A model generated the notes under the pieces. The model had not been told where the DNA came from, made no database searches, and saw nothing but the letters and a program-made list of their open reading frames with translations. The position numbers were made by a program, and so were the translations under genes. 25,514 nt of DNA from Dehalococcoidia bacterium (GTDB lineage Bacteria; Chloroflexota; Dehalococcoidia; UBA3495), in assembly GCA_002730485.1 (NCBI GenBank), contig PCAH01000141.1, forward strand, positions 1-25,514, written 5' to 3'. Each line of letters begins with the position of its first letter. Position 1 is the first letter of the stretch. This document shows positions 7,053 through 13,914 of this stretch, one piece after another.

Positions 7053-7081
7053 TTGCCACGCACTTACCCCCCAGTTAGAAT
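7053..7081 (+). promoter_or_regulatory. Promoter of the GlcG/HbpS-like gene
   Basis: TTGCCA (7053-7058), a 17-bp spacer and TAGAAT (7076-7081) form a near-consensus promoter. The start would fall near 7088, about 25 nt before the ATG. It lies just after a family A repeat. Confidence 0.55.
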
Positions 7082-7112
7082 GGCGCATACCATTCTTCAG
7101 GGGGATTTTCTT

Positions 7113-7532
7113 ATGTATGACAAACCAATGCTGGGCTTGGGCCAGGCACAGGACGCCATTGCAGCGATCTTAGCCGAGGCCAACAAAGAACCGGACCGTC
7201 CATTGGCTATCGCCATCGTCGATGACACCGGCAGCATGATCAGCTATGGACGCATGGACCGATGCCGCGAAGTGCCCAAGCGTATGGCCATTCGTAAGGC
7301 CTACACCTGCGCTCTCTCCGGACAAGACTCCAAGGACTACGCTGAGCGGCTGGCCGGACAGGGTCGTACCGTCGTCGAGATGGGCGATCCCATGCTGGCT
7401 GCGGTCCAGGGCGGAGTGGTCATCCTGCACCCCGGTAGTGGCTCCATAATGGGCGGCATCGGCGTGAGCGGCCTGGCCGCCGAAGAAGACGAAGACCTGG
7501 CGAAGATCGGTATGGCGGCGATGAAGCTGTAG
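7113..7532 (+). CDS. GlcG/HbpS-like (DUF336) protein
   Basis: A 139-residue alpha/beta protein matching the GlcG/HbpS family over its whole length: an N-terminal helix (GLGQAQDAIAAILAEANK), AIAIVDDTGSMISYGRMD, a central helical part, then GGVVILHPGSGSIMGGIGVSG, the glycine-rich signature near the C-terminus. Known members bind haem or act in corrinoid- or glycolate-linked metabolism, but many have no known role. The ATG at 7113 is preferred over an upstream in-frame TTG (7053) because GGGGGA lies seven bases before it and a promoter overlaps that TTG. The stop codon is immediately followed by a family A repeat. No haem or glycolate genes are nearby, so the function is open. Confidence 0.85.
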   Translation: MYDKPMLGLGQAQDAIAAILAEANKEPDRPLAIAIVDDTGSMISYGRMDRCREVPKRMAIRKAYTCALSGQDSKDYAERLAGQGRTVVEMGDPMLAAVQGGVVILHPGSGSIMGGIGVSGLAAEEDEDLAKIGMAAMKL

Positions 7533-7576
7533 AAATCCCCCTAAATCCCCTTGAAAAAGGGGATTTAGGGGGATTT
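7533..7576. repeat. Family A palindromic element, 44 bp
   Basis: AAAT, five C, TAAAT and four C form a near-perfect hairpin with their complement across the centre TTGAAAAA. It starts on the base after the TAG stop of the GlcG-like gene and could act as a 3'-end hairpin. Confidence 0.92.
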
Positions 7577-7607
7577 CCGTGCCTTCCAGCTATTTTAAGG
7601 AGCAACT

Positions 7608-8480
7608 ATGTCTAACCCGAGAGCTGAATTTTCTTCCATCTTTGACCGCAAGCCCCTGAAGCTACCCGGCGGCGCTCGGGTCGCTGTGTGGCCGGTCATC
7701 AATGTGGAGGAGTGGGATATAAATGAACCCATGGCCCGCACGGTGTTGCCCACGCCCCAAGGGGTGTCGGTCATACCGGACATTCCCAACTTTGGCTGGT
7801 TCGACTACGGGCTCAGGGTTGGGTTCTGGCGGATGAAGCAGGTGTTGGACAACTACGGCATCCGCGCGACGGTGAGTCTCAATGCCTCGGTCTGCAACAG
7901 TTATCCCTCCCTGGTGACCGAGAGCATGAAGTCTGGCTGGGAGATGTTGGCCCACAGCTACATCCAGCGGGTGATCAACAAGGAACCCGACGAACGGGTC
8001 GCCATCCGAAAGACCATCGATACCATCAAAGAGTTCACCGGCACGGCCCCCAGAGGCTGGATGGGGCCCGGATTGGCCGAGACCTTCGACACCCCAGACA
8101 TCCTAGCGGAAGAGGGTATCGAATACGTGGCCGACTGGTGTAACGACGACCAGCCGTATCCCATGAAGGTCAAATCGGGCAATTTGGTGTCTGTTCCCTA
8201 TACCGTGGAACTGAACGACATCCCCGTGTACATGGTGCAACACCACCGCTCACCGGAACTATTCGAGCGGGCCAAGGACCATTTCGATACCTTGTACCGG
8301 GAGGGAGAAGAGAGCGCACGCATAATGTGTGTATCAACCCACCCCTACATCACCGGCGCGGCCCACCGCATCAAGTACTACGACAAGATATTTGAGTACA
8401 TCAAACAACACGATAAAGTCGTATTCATGACCGGAAGCGAGATACTGGACTGGTACAACGAAGAGGCGAAATCCTCGTAA
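7608..8480 (+). CDS. Polysaccharide deacetylase-fold protein (PuuE allantoinase-like)
   Basis: A 290-residue protein of the NodB/CE4 deacetylase fold. Typical parts are ARVAVWPVINVEEWDINEPM at the first strand, NYGIRATVSLNASVC (a form of the GvkATFFv segment), GWEMLAHSYIQ at 111-121 and the late THPYITGAAHRI. The second His of the HxxxH zinc motif is not present after His116, and the first Asp-Asp pair is replaced by Glu-Glu-Trp-Asp. This is the pattern of the PuuE-like, possibly metal-independent branch that acts on small amides rather than polysaccharide. The Shine-Dalgarno AAGGAG (7597-7602) fixes the ATG. There is no signal peptide, so it is cytoplasmic. The stop TAA overlaps the first bases of a half family A repeat. 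The substrate is unknown. Confidence 0.83.
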   Translation: MSNPRAEFSSIFDRKPLKLPGGARVAVWPVINVEEWDINEPMARTVLPTPQGVSVIPDIPNFGWFDYGLRVGFWRMKQVLDNYGIRATVSLNASVCNSYPSLVTESMKSGWEMLAHSYIQRVINKEPDERVAIRKTIDTIKEFTGTAPRGWMGPGLAETFDTPDILAEEGIEYVADWCNDDQPYPMKVKSGNLVSVPYTVELNDIPVYMVQHHRSPELFERAKDHFDTLYREGEESARIMCVSTHPYITGAAHRIKYYDKIFEYIKQHDKVVFMTGSEILDWYNEEAKSS

Positions 8481-8500
8481 AGGGGGACCGAGGGGGATTT
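8479..8500. repeat. Half copy of family A element
   Basis: AAAGGGGGACCGAGGGGG followed by ATTT repeats the right half of the element at 7022-7043 almost base for base; the left arm is missing. The TAA stop of the deacetylase gene shares its last two bases with the element. Confidence 0.8.
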
Positions 8501-8533
8501 CGCACCCCAACCAAACTATGGAGTATTAACCAA

Positions 8534-9565
8534 ATGGCATTCGAAGCTGGAAAGATCGTGACCTATGCTGGCACTGGAGAAGGCGGTTACGCCGGAGACG
8601 GCGGCCAGGCAGGCCAGGCGCTCTGCAACGAACCGTTCATGTGCGAATTTGATTCCGCTGGCAACCTGTATTTCACCGAGGCCAAGAACCACATCGTCCG
8701 GCGGGTCGATAAGGCCAGCGGCGTCGTGACCACCGTGGCCGGCAATGGCGAGTTGGGCTACAGCGGCGACGGCGGCCCAGCCACCCAGGCGACCATGCAG
8801 GAACCCTACTCGCTACAGGTGGATACCAACGGAGACATCTACATAGTTGACCGTTTGAATGCCGTGGTGCGTAAGGTCGACGCCGCCACAGGGATAATCA
8901 CCACCGTGGCTGGAACCGGAGAGGTTGGCTACAGCGGCGACGGCGGGCCTGGCAACCAGGCCATGTTCCGCGAGCCAAACGACTGCTTCCTGGACGGCAA
9001 GGGTGGCCTACTTATCGCCGATATCCAAGACCAGCGGATACGCCGTCTGGACCTGGCCACCGGCATTGTCAACACCGTCGCCGGTAACGGCGAGAAAGAA
9101 CGCACCGGCGACGGCAAACCAGCCCTGGAAGCCAGTTTTTTGGGTTCCAGAGCGGTGTGCCTGGACAGCAAGGGCAACATGTACGTGGCCGAACGCGAGG
9201 GCAACGGCATCCGCATGATCGACACCAATGGGATCATGAGCACCGTGGGCGGCAATGGAGAACGGGGCTATGAAGGCGACGGCGGTCCGGCTTTAACGGC
9301 CACCTGGGGTTCGCCCAAAGGGATTCGCTGCGATGCCGAGGACAACGTTGTGGTCGTCGACACCGAGAACCACGCCATCCGACGCATTGATGTCAACACT
9401 GGGATAGTTACGACCATCGCCGGTGGACGGTTGGGCGGCGAGGGCGACGGCGGCCCGGCCACCAACGCCGCCATGGACCGCCCCCACGGCTGTGGCATTG
9501 ACGACCAAGGCAACATATTCGTAGCCGACAGCAACAACCACCGCGTTAGGGTTGTTGGCGTCTAA
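8534..9565 (+). CDS. NHL-repeat six-bladed beta-propeller protein
   Basis: A 343-residue protein built of six similar blades, each about 55 residues. Each starts with a form of VTTVAGNGExGYSGDGGPA and continues to a strand like GNLYFTEAKNHIVRRVD. Blades begin near residues 8, 63, 118, 172, 225 and 281. This matches NHL-type propellers, which bind proteins, sugars or nucleic acids or serve as enzyme scaffolds (peptidylglycine lyase, streptogramin lyase). No catalytic signature is visible, and no signal peptide precedes the first blade, so the location is probably cytoplasmic. The ATG at 8534 follows GGAG at 8520-8523. It lies between the deacetylase and amidohydrolase genes in the same direction, and a shared pathway is possible but unproven. 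Confidence 0.87.
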   Translation: MAFEAGKIVTYAGTGEGGYAGDGGQAGQALCNEPFMCEFDSAGNLYFTEAKNHIVRRVDKASGVVTTVAGNGELGYSGDGGPATQATMQEPYSLQVDTNGDIYIVDRLNAVVRKVDAATGIITTVAGTGEVGYSGDGGPGNQAMFREPNDCFLDGKGGLLIADIQDQRIRRLDLATGIVNTVAGNGEKERTGDGKPALEASFLGSRAVCLDSKGNMYVAEREGNGIRMIDTNGIMSTVGGNGERGYEGDGGPALTATWGSPKGIRCDAEDNVVVVDTENHAIRRIDVNTGIVTTIAGGRLGGEGDGGPATNAAMDRPHGCGIDDQGNIFVADSNNHRVRVVGV

Positions 9566-9589
9566 TTAATCCAAGCCAAAAAGAATAAT

Positions 9590-9626
9590 CCCATCCCCCT
9601 CGCAAGGGGGAGGGCTAGGGTGGGGG
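9590..9626. repeat. Family B (REP-like) element, copy 1, reverse orientation
   Basis: Its reverse complement begins CCCCCACCCTAGCCCTCCCC and contains an inner hairpin of C and G runs around TTGCGA. It forms an inverted pair with the copy at 9666-9702, downstream of the NHL gene. Confidence 0.85.
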
Positions 9627-9665
9627 AATGCCTTTCTCGGCAAGTTTGGTTGATTCTGAAACGTA

Positions 9666-9702
9666 GCCCCCATCCTAACCTTCCCCCTACGAGGGGGAAG
9701 GG
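9666..9702. repeat. Family B (REP-like) element, copy 2, forward orientation
   Basis: It begins GCCCCCATCCTAACCTTCCC; its CTTCCCCC and GGGGGAAG arms flank TACGA. It is oriented opposite to the copy 40 bp upstream, so the pair could fold into one long stem between the NHL and amidohydrolase genes. Confidence 0.87.
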
Positions 9703-9741
9703 ATACATTTCCTCACTGATACCAAAGATTTAGGAGTACTG

Positions 9742-10701
9742 ATGCGGACGATCGACATCCACGCACATGTCACACCAGGCGGATTTATCGAGGCCAGCAA
9801 GAAGGGCGAGTCCTGGCATGGGATGCCCGTTGATGCCATGGCCGTTCACCGGAACAACCCCAAGATAACCTGGACTGCGGAAGAACGGCTGGCTGACATG
9901 AATTCACTGGGTGTAGATGTCCAGGTGCTGTCCACCAACGCCTACTTCTACAACTACGAGGGCGAAGCCACCACCGCCAAGAAGATGACCGCTGAATGTA
10001 ACGACCATGTCGCCGACTTGGTCAAAGCCCAGCCGGACCGATTTGCCGGTTTCTCGACTCTGCCGATGCAGGACATCAAGGGTTCCATTGCCGAGTTGGA
10101 ACGGAGTATGAAGTTGGGGCTCAAAGGGGCCATGATCGGCGATAACGTCAACGGGGAGACCTTTGACGAGAAGAAATTCCTCCCGTTCTGGAAGGCCGTG
10201 GAGAGCTTGGGCGCAGTGATCTTGGTGCACCAGGGCGGTGACACGGTGGTCAATCAACGAATCAACCGCTATCACCTGCCAAACTCCATCGGCAACCCGG
10301 CGGATAGGGCGGTGACCTTCGCTTCGCTGGTTTTCGGCGGAGTGATGGATGCCTGTCCAGACCTGAAGATCTGCCTGTGTCACGGTGGCGGCTACACCTG
10401 CTACGGCATCGGGCGCATGGACCGAGGATGGGAGGTCCGCCAGGAGGCCAGGGAGCACATACAAAGGCCTCCCAGCACCTACCTGGACAAGTTCTACTAC
10501 GACTGCCTGACCCATAGTGAGCCGGCCCTGCGCTACCTGATCGATTGTGTGGGAATTGACAAGGTAGTCTTCGGCACTGACTGGCCCTTTGACATGGCCA
10601 TTGACTGGCCGGTGTCTTGGATCATGGGACTGGAAAGCCTCACCGACGCCGAGAAAGAGGCCATCCTACATACGAACCTGGAGAAGCTGCTCGGACTTTA
10701 G
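9742..10701 (+). CDS. Amidohydrolase-2 family, ACMSD-like decarboxylase/hydrolase
   Basis: A 319-residue TIM-barrel protein of the amidohydrolase-2 (ACMSD) family. The members include 2-amino-3-carboxymuconate-6-semialdehyde decarboxylase, gamma-resorcylate decarboxylase and related non-oxidative decarboxylases and hydratases. The metal site is complete: His7 and His9 (IDIHAHV), His163 (LVHQGG), His214 (CLCHGGG) and Asp280 (FGTDWPF). The substrate cannot be assigned; ring-cleavage products or aromatic acids are typical. The ATG follows TAGGAG at 9731-9736. Its 3' side carries a cluster of hairpin repeats, then a shared bidirectional terminator at 11002-11040. There is no signal peptide, so it should act in the cytoplasm. 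Confidence 0.9.
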   Translation: MRTIDIHAHVTPGGFIEASKKGESWHGMPVDAMAVHRNNPKITWTAEERLADMNSLGVDVQVLSTNAYFYNYEGEATTAKKMTAECNDHVADLVKAQPDRFAGFSTLPMQDIKGSIAELERSMKLGLKGAMIGDNVNGETFDEKKFLPFWKAVESLGAVILVHQGGDTVVNQRINRYHLPNSIGNPADRAVTFASLVFGGVMDACPDLKICLCHGGGYTCYGIGRMDRGWEVRQEAREHIQRPPSTYLDKFYYDCLTHSEPALRYLIDCVGIDKVVFGTDWPFDMAIDWPVSWIMGLESLTDAEKEAILHTNLEKLLGL

Positions 10702-10729
10702 ACCGACCCGCCGTCAATTCCGCGTATCC

Positions 10730-10975
10730 GTAGGGGCAGGTTTCTAACCTGCTCTTTTCGCTGTGGTCTGGTGTTACGTCATTTACCAGAGGCAGTGCGG
10801 GTTGAAAACCCGCGCCTACAATTCACTGGTGTATCTGTAAGGGCAGGATTGTATGTAGGCGCCGGTCTTATAACCGGCCAGGTTTCATCATCCAGTATGG
10901 TTCTTGGAGCAAACGTGCGCGGTTAGGCAAAAGGTTATTTTCTAGAAACAGGGCGGGTTGGAAACCCGCGCCTAC
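10730..10975. repeat. Cluster of four family C hairpin repeats
   Basis: Four related hairpins lie in the gene-free stretch 10702-11001. They are at 10730-10752 (GTAGGGG then GCAGGTT/AACCTGC), 10797-10819 (GCGGGTT/AACCCGC then GCCTAC), 10855-10879 (GTAGGC then GCCGGT/ACCGGC) and 10953-10975 (GCGGGTT/AACCCGC then GCCTAC). Copies 1 and 3 read GTAGG-first and copies 2 and 4 read CCTAC-last, so orientations alternate. No open reading frame with coding character lies here. Confidence 0.83.
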
Positions 10976-11001
10976 GTGGATTGATTTGGTTTCGGTATGA
11001 C

Positions 11002-11040
11002 AAAGAAAAGAGGGCCTGTTATTCAGGCCCTCTTTTCTTT
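11002..11040. terminator. Bidirectional terminator between convergent genes
   Basis: A perfect 17-bp stem (AAAGAAAAGAGGGCCTG and its complement) around the 5-base loop TTATT. It is A-rich before and T-rich after on both strands, so it can stop transcription of the amidohydrolase from the left and the flavin monooxygenase from the right, whose stop is 18 bp away. Confidence 0.93.
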
Positions 11041-11057
11041 GGACATTGTTGCTGGGT

Positions 11058-12227
11058 TTAGCTTTGGCGGTCGGCGTAGACCTGTCTGGCGCGGTCCAGC
11101 GCTCGGACACGACCGGCTACCAGGGTTTCCTGGCGCTCGGCTGCCCATTTGTTGGAAGCGATGGGGGCTGCCACTGTGCCCTGGAACTGGGGCATCACGT
11201 AGCGTGCTAGCAGCTCGTAGCTGTGCAGCATCTTCTCCCTGGAGGTCCAGTCCACGGTCTGGGTTAGGAAACCACCGAACCCGCCGCTCTGTTCCTGCAG
11301 CTTGTTGATGGCTTCGATGCAGTCATCGGGGGTGCCGACGATCCAGGCGCCGGAATCCCTCATGTTGTCGACCACCTTGTCCATGGGGCCATCAAAGACG
11401 GGCTTCCGGCCGTTGGTGCCTTCTGAGTACTCACGGAGGTACTGGGCTGATCCCATGCGGACATCGTCCAGGGCTTCCTTTCGAGTCTCGGCCAGATGGA
11501 CCGGGAGCACTAATCTCCATTCGTTGCGGTCCATGGTCTGGCCGTGCTCGGCGGCTGATTCCTCGGCAATCGCCCAGAGACCCTTGAGGTCTGCGGGGCC
11601 TGCCGATGGGTCACGGGGCACGGTGATGGTCAATACCGATGCTCCGTGCTTCCCGGCCAGGGCAACACCCGCCGGAGTCTGGATTGATGCAACTGCGATG
11701 GGCATGTGGGGCTGCTGGTAGGGTCGTAGTTGCAGCATGCCTTCATTGAGTTCGAACCAGTCGGACTTGTAGGTGATGGGCTCGGTCTCGTTGAACAACC
11801 GCATGATGATGCTGAGCGACTCATCCATGCGCTCCCGTTGTTTCTCGTGGGGTATGCCCATCATGTAGGCATCACCGGGCAGTGCGCCCGGACCCACACC
11901 GAAGAGGGCGCGGCCCCGGCTCATGTGGTCTAGCTGGACCATCCGGTTGGCGACCATCAGTGGGTGATGATAGGGCAGGCTGACTACGCCGGTGCCCAGT
12001 TTGATGTAGCGGGTCCGTTGGGACGCGGCGGCCAGGAATACCTCTGGAGAAGAGATGATCTCCCATCCGGCTGAGTGATGTTCACCAACCCAGACTTCGT
12101 CATAGCCCAGGTTGTCCATCCATTCGACCAACTCAAGGTCGCGATCGAGGGCCAGTGTGGGGTTCTCTCCGGCCCTGTGGAATGGGCCAAGGAAGGAACC
12201 GAATTTCATCCGATTGGGCATATTCAT
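11058..12227 (-). CDS. LLM-class flavin-dependent monooxygenase (limonene 1,2-monooxygenase-like)
   Basis: A 389-residue bacterial-luciferase-like TIM barrel. Typical segments are MKFGSFLGPFHRAGENP at the first strand, DEVWVGEHHSAGWEIISSPE, KLGTGVVSLPYHHPLMVANR, LDHMSRGRALFGVGPGALPG and the late GTPDDCIEAINKLQEQSGGF. The family uses reduced FMN (or F420) from a partner reductase to oxygenate or desulfurise organic compounds; no reductase gene is in the window. The N-terminus and length are most like limonene-monooxygenase-type members, but the substrate is inference. The ATG at 12227 has GGAG ten bases before it; a later ATG (12209) sits exactly at the conserved MKFG but lacks a ribosome site. 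It is transcribed divergently from the MOCOS-like gene and ends at the shared terminator. Confidence 0.88.
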   Translation of the reverse strand: MNMPNRMKFGSFLGPFHRAGENPTLALDRDLELVEWMDNLGYDEVWVGEHHSAGWEIISSPEVFLAAASQRTRYIKLGTGVVSLPYHHPLMVANRMVQLDHMSRGRALFGVGPGALPGDAYMMGIPHEKQRERMDESLSIIMRLFNETEPITYKSDWFELNEGMLQLRPYQQPHMPIAVASIQTPAGVALAGKHGASVLTITVPRDPSAGPADLKGLWAIAEESAAEHGQTMDRNEWRLVLPVHLAETRKEALDDVRMGSAQYLREYSEGTNGRKPVFDGPMDKVVDNMRDSGAWIVGTPDDCIEAINKLQEQSGGFGGFLTQTVDWTSREKMLHSYELLARYVMPQFQGTVAAPIASNKWAAERQETLVAGRVRALDRARQVYADRQS

Positions 12228-12309
12228 GTGTAGCTTGCTCCGGAACTTTGTTTGCCCTTACCCCAAAGGGGAAGAACGTTTGAGTCAGTTTACTCCCCCT
12301 AAAGGCCGA

Positions 12310-12335
12310 TTCCAAATCCGCCGGATTATTTGGAA
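12310..12335. repeat. Inverted repeat in the divergent intergenic region
   Basis: TTCCAAAT and ATTTGGAA are separated by 10 bp. It lies between the divergent monooxygenase and MOCOS-like genes and could be an operator, but nothing else supports this. Confidence 0.35.
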
Positions 12336-12376
12336 CATTGATAATTCGGAGACACGCACCGCTGGAGTGGGGATTT

Positions 12377-12385
12377 TGCTAGAAT
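12377..12385 (+). promoter_or_regulatory. Extended -10 promoter of the MOCOS-like gene
   Basis: TGC-TAGAAT with a predicted start near 12392 gives a 30-nt leader containing GAGGGG just before the ATG. No -35 is evident, consistent with an extended -10 promoter. Confidence 0.5.
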
Positions 12386-12421
12386 GCTCTTGTTTGATTC
12401 GAGCCTGAGCTTTGAGGGGAT

Positions 12422-13870
12422 ATGACCACATCCCGAAATACGCCCCAGGGCGATATGGACCAGGCTTTTCAGGAATTCCTGAAGGCGACGCCGGTCTACG
12501 GATCCACCAGTCAGTTGGATACATTGCGCGCCTCTGAGTACGGGCGCTTGGACCGGCTGGGCCAGGTGTTCCTCGATTACACCGGTGGCGGGTTGTACGC
12601 GGACTCGCAGATTCGTCAGTTGTCTGACCTGCTGGAAGGTGGGATCTTCGGAAACCCCCACTCGGACAGCCCTGCGTCATCGGCGATCACAGGGCTGGTT
12701 GAGCAGGCACGGTCGTTTGTGTTGGAGTTTTTCAACGCCCCGCCTGACGAATACGTAGCCATCTTCACCTCCAACGCCACCGGAGCAATCAAGTTGGTGG
12801 GTGAGGCCTATCCCTTTCAGGCCGGAGACCGGTACCTGCTGGCCTTTGACAACCATAACTCCATCAACGGGGTGAGGGAGTTCGCCCGCGCCAATGATGC
12901 TGACGTCACGTATGTGCGTGTTGTGCCGCCCGACCTGCGTTTGGACGAAGACCAACTACGGGCAGAGCTAGACCGGCCCAATCCGGGCGGACACAACCTG
13001 TTCTCCTATCCTTCCCAGTCCAATTTCTCTGGCGTTCAGCACCCCATGGAATGGACCAAGTATGCCCAGGAACGGGGATGGGACGTGCTGTTGGACTGCG
13101 CCGCTTTCGCACCCTCCAATCGCCTTGATTTGGCGGAAGTCTTGCCTGATTTTGTGCCCTTATCTTTCTATAAGATGTTCGGTTATCCCACGGGTGTTGG
13201 GTGCCTGCTGGCCCGAAAGAGCTCCCTCGATAAACTGGTCCGCCCCTGGTTTGCCGGTGGGACGATTACTATTGCGTCGGTGCAGGCCGAGAAGCATTTC
13301 CTGGCCGAGGGCGAGCAGGCTTTTGAGGAAGGGACTCTTAACTACCTGAATATCCCGGCGGTGGAGATCGGGCTGAGACATCTGCAAAATATTGGTATTG
13401 AGACAATACATGACCGTGTTGCTTCGCTGACTTCTTGGTTGCTCGGCAGTCTGCTGGCTCTGCGGCACAGCAACGGCACTGGGGTGGTTCGGGTCTACGG
13501 GCCCACCGACATGAAAGCCCGAGGTGGGACTCTTACCGTGAATTTCTACGACCCCCAGGATGTGTTGATTGATCATCGACGCATCGACGCCCTGGCTGGA
13601 CGGGCTGGTATATCCCTGCGCACCGGCTGTTTCTGCAACCCGGGCGCCGGAGAGTTGGCCCATGGCCTGACACAAGAAGACATGGCTGCAGCATTTGCCG
13701 ATGGCGAGCGCATGACCTTTGAGCAATTTCTGAGTGTGCTGGAAGACCGGGACGGCAAGAGCGCCGGAGCGGTCCGCATATCCATGGGATTGGCGTCCAA
13801 CTTCGCTGACGTTTACAAATTCTGGGAGTTTGCCCAGGGTTTCATCGACCACGTTGCTGGAGAGGTTTAG
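12422..13870 (+). CDS. Stand-alone molybdenum-cofactor-sulfurase-like (class V aminotransferase / cysteine desulfurase) protein
   Basis: A 482-residue PLP enzyme that matches the N-terminal domain of eukaryotic MOCOS/ABA3. Landmarks are VFLDYTGGGLYADSQI (49-64), GGIFGNPHSDSPASS (73-87), IFTSNATGAIKLVGEAYPF (114-132) and FDNHNSINGVRE (142-153). The PLP lysine is Lys251 (SFYKMFGYPTGVG) and the active-site loop is LRTGCFCNPGAGE with Cys403 and Cys405. In MOCOS this domain takes sulfur from cysteine to sulfurate the Mo cofactor of xanthine-oxidase-type enzymes; the C-terminal MOSC domain is absent here. No molybdoenzyme or Mo-cofactor gene is in the window. The start follows GAGGGG (12414-12419) and a TGC-TAGAAT promoter. 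The gene for gamma-glutamyltransferase begins 44 bp downstream. Confidence 0.87.
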   Translation: MTTSRNTPQGDMDQAFQEFLKATPVYGSTSQLDTLRASEYGRLDRLGQVFLDYTGGGLYADSQIRQLSDLLEGGIFGNPHSDSPASSAITGLVEQARSFVLEFFNAPPDEYVAIFTSNATGAIKLVGEAYPFQAGDRYLLAFDNHNSINGVREFARANDADVTYVRVVPPDLRLDEDQLRAELDRPNPGGHNLFSYPSQSNFSGVQHPMEWTKYAQERGWDVLLDCAAFAPSNRLDLAEVLPDFVPLSFYKMFGYPTGVGCLLARKSSLDKLVRPWFAGGTITIASVQAEKHFLAEGEQAFEEGTLNYLNIPAVEIGLRHLQNIGIETIHDRVASLTSWLLGSLLALRHSNGTGVVRVYGPTDMKARGGTLTVNFYDPQDVLIDHRRIDALAGRAGISLRTGCFCNPGAGELAHGLTQEDMAAAFADGERMTFEQFLSVLEDRDGKSAGAVRISMGLASNFADVYKFWEFAQGFIDHVAGEV

Positions 13871-13914
13871 TTTCAGCAGCGCCGTTTAATCCAAGAATAT
13901 TTGAGGTAATTGAA

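Noticed and set aside
6133..7059. 308-codon minus-strand frame opposite the DUF3179 gene
   Set aside because: Its N-terminal part is merely the translated family A repeat and the rest mirrors the real gene.
8534..9565. Tandem DNA repeat within the propeller gene
   Set aside because: The repetition follows the six protein blades (about 160-bp period) and is explained by the NHL fold.
10730..10975. Possible CRISPR array because of repeated units
   Set aside because: Units are diverged hairpins of alternating orientation with uneven spacing (about 35-75 bp) and no cas genes; these are REP-like repeats.
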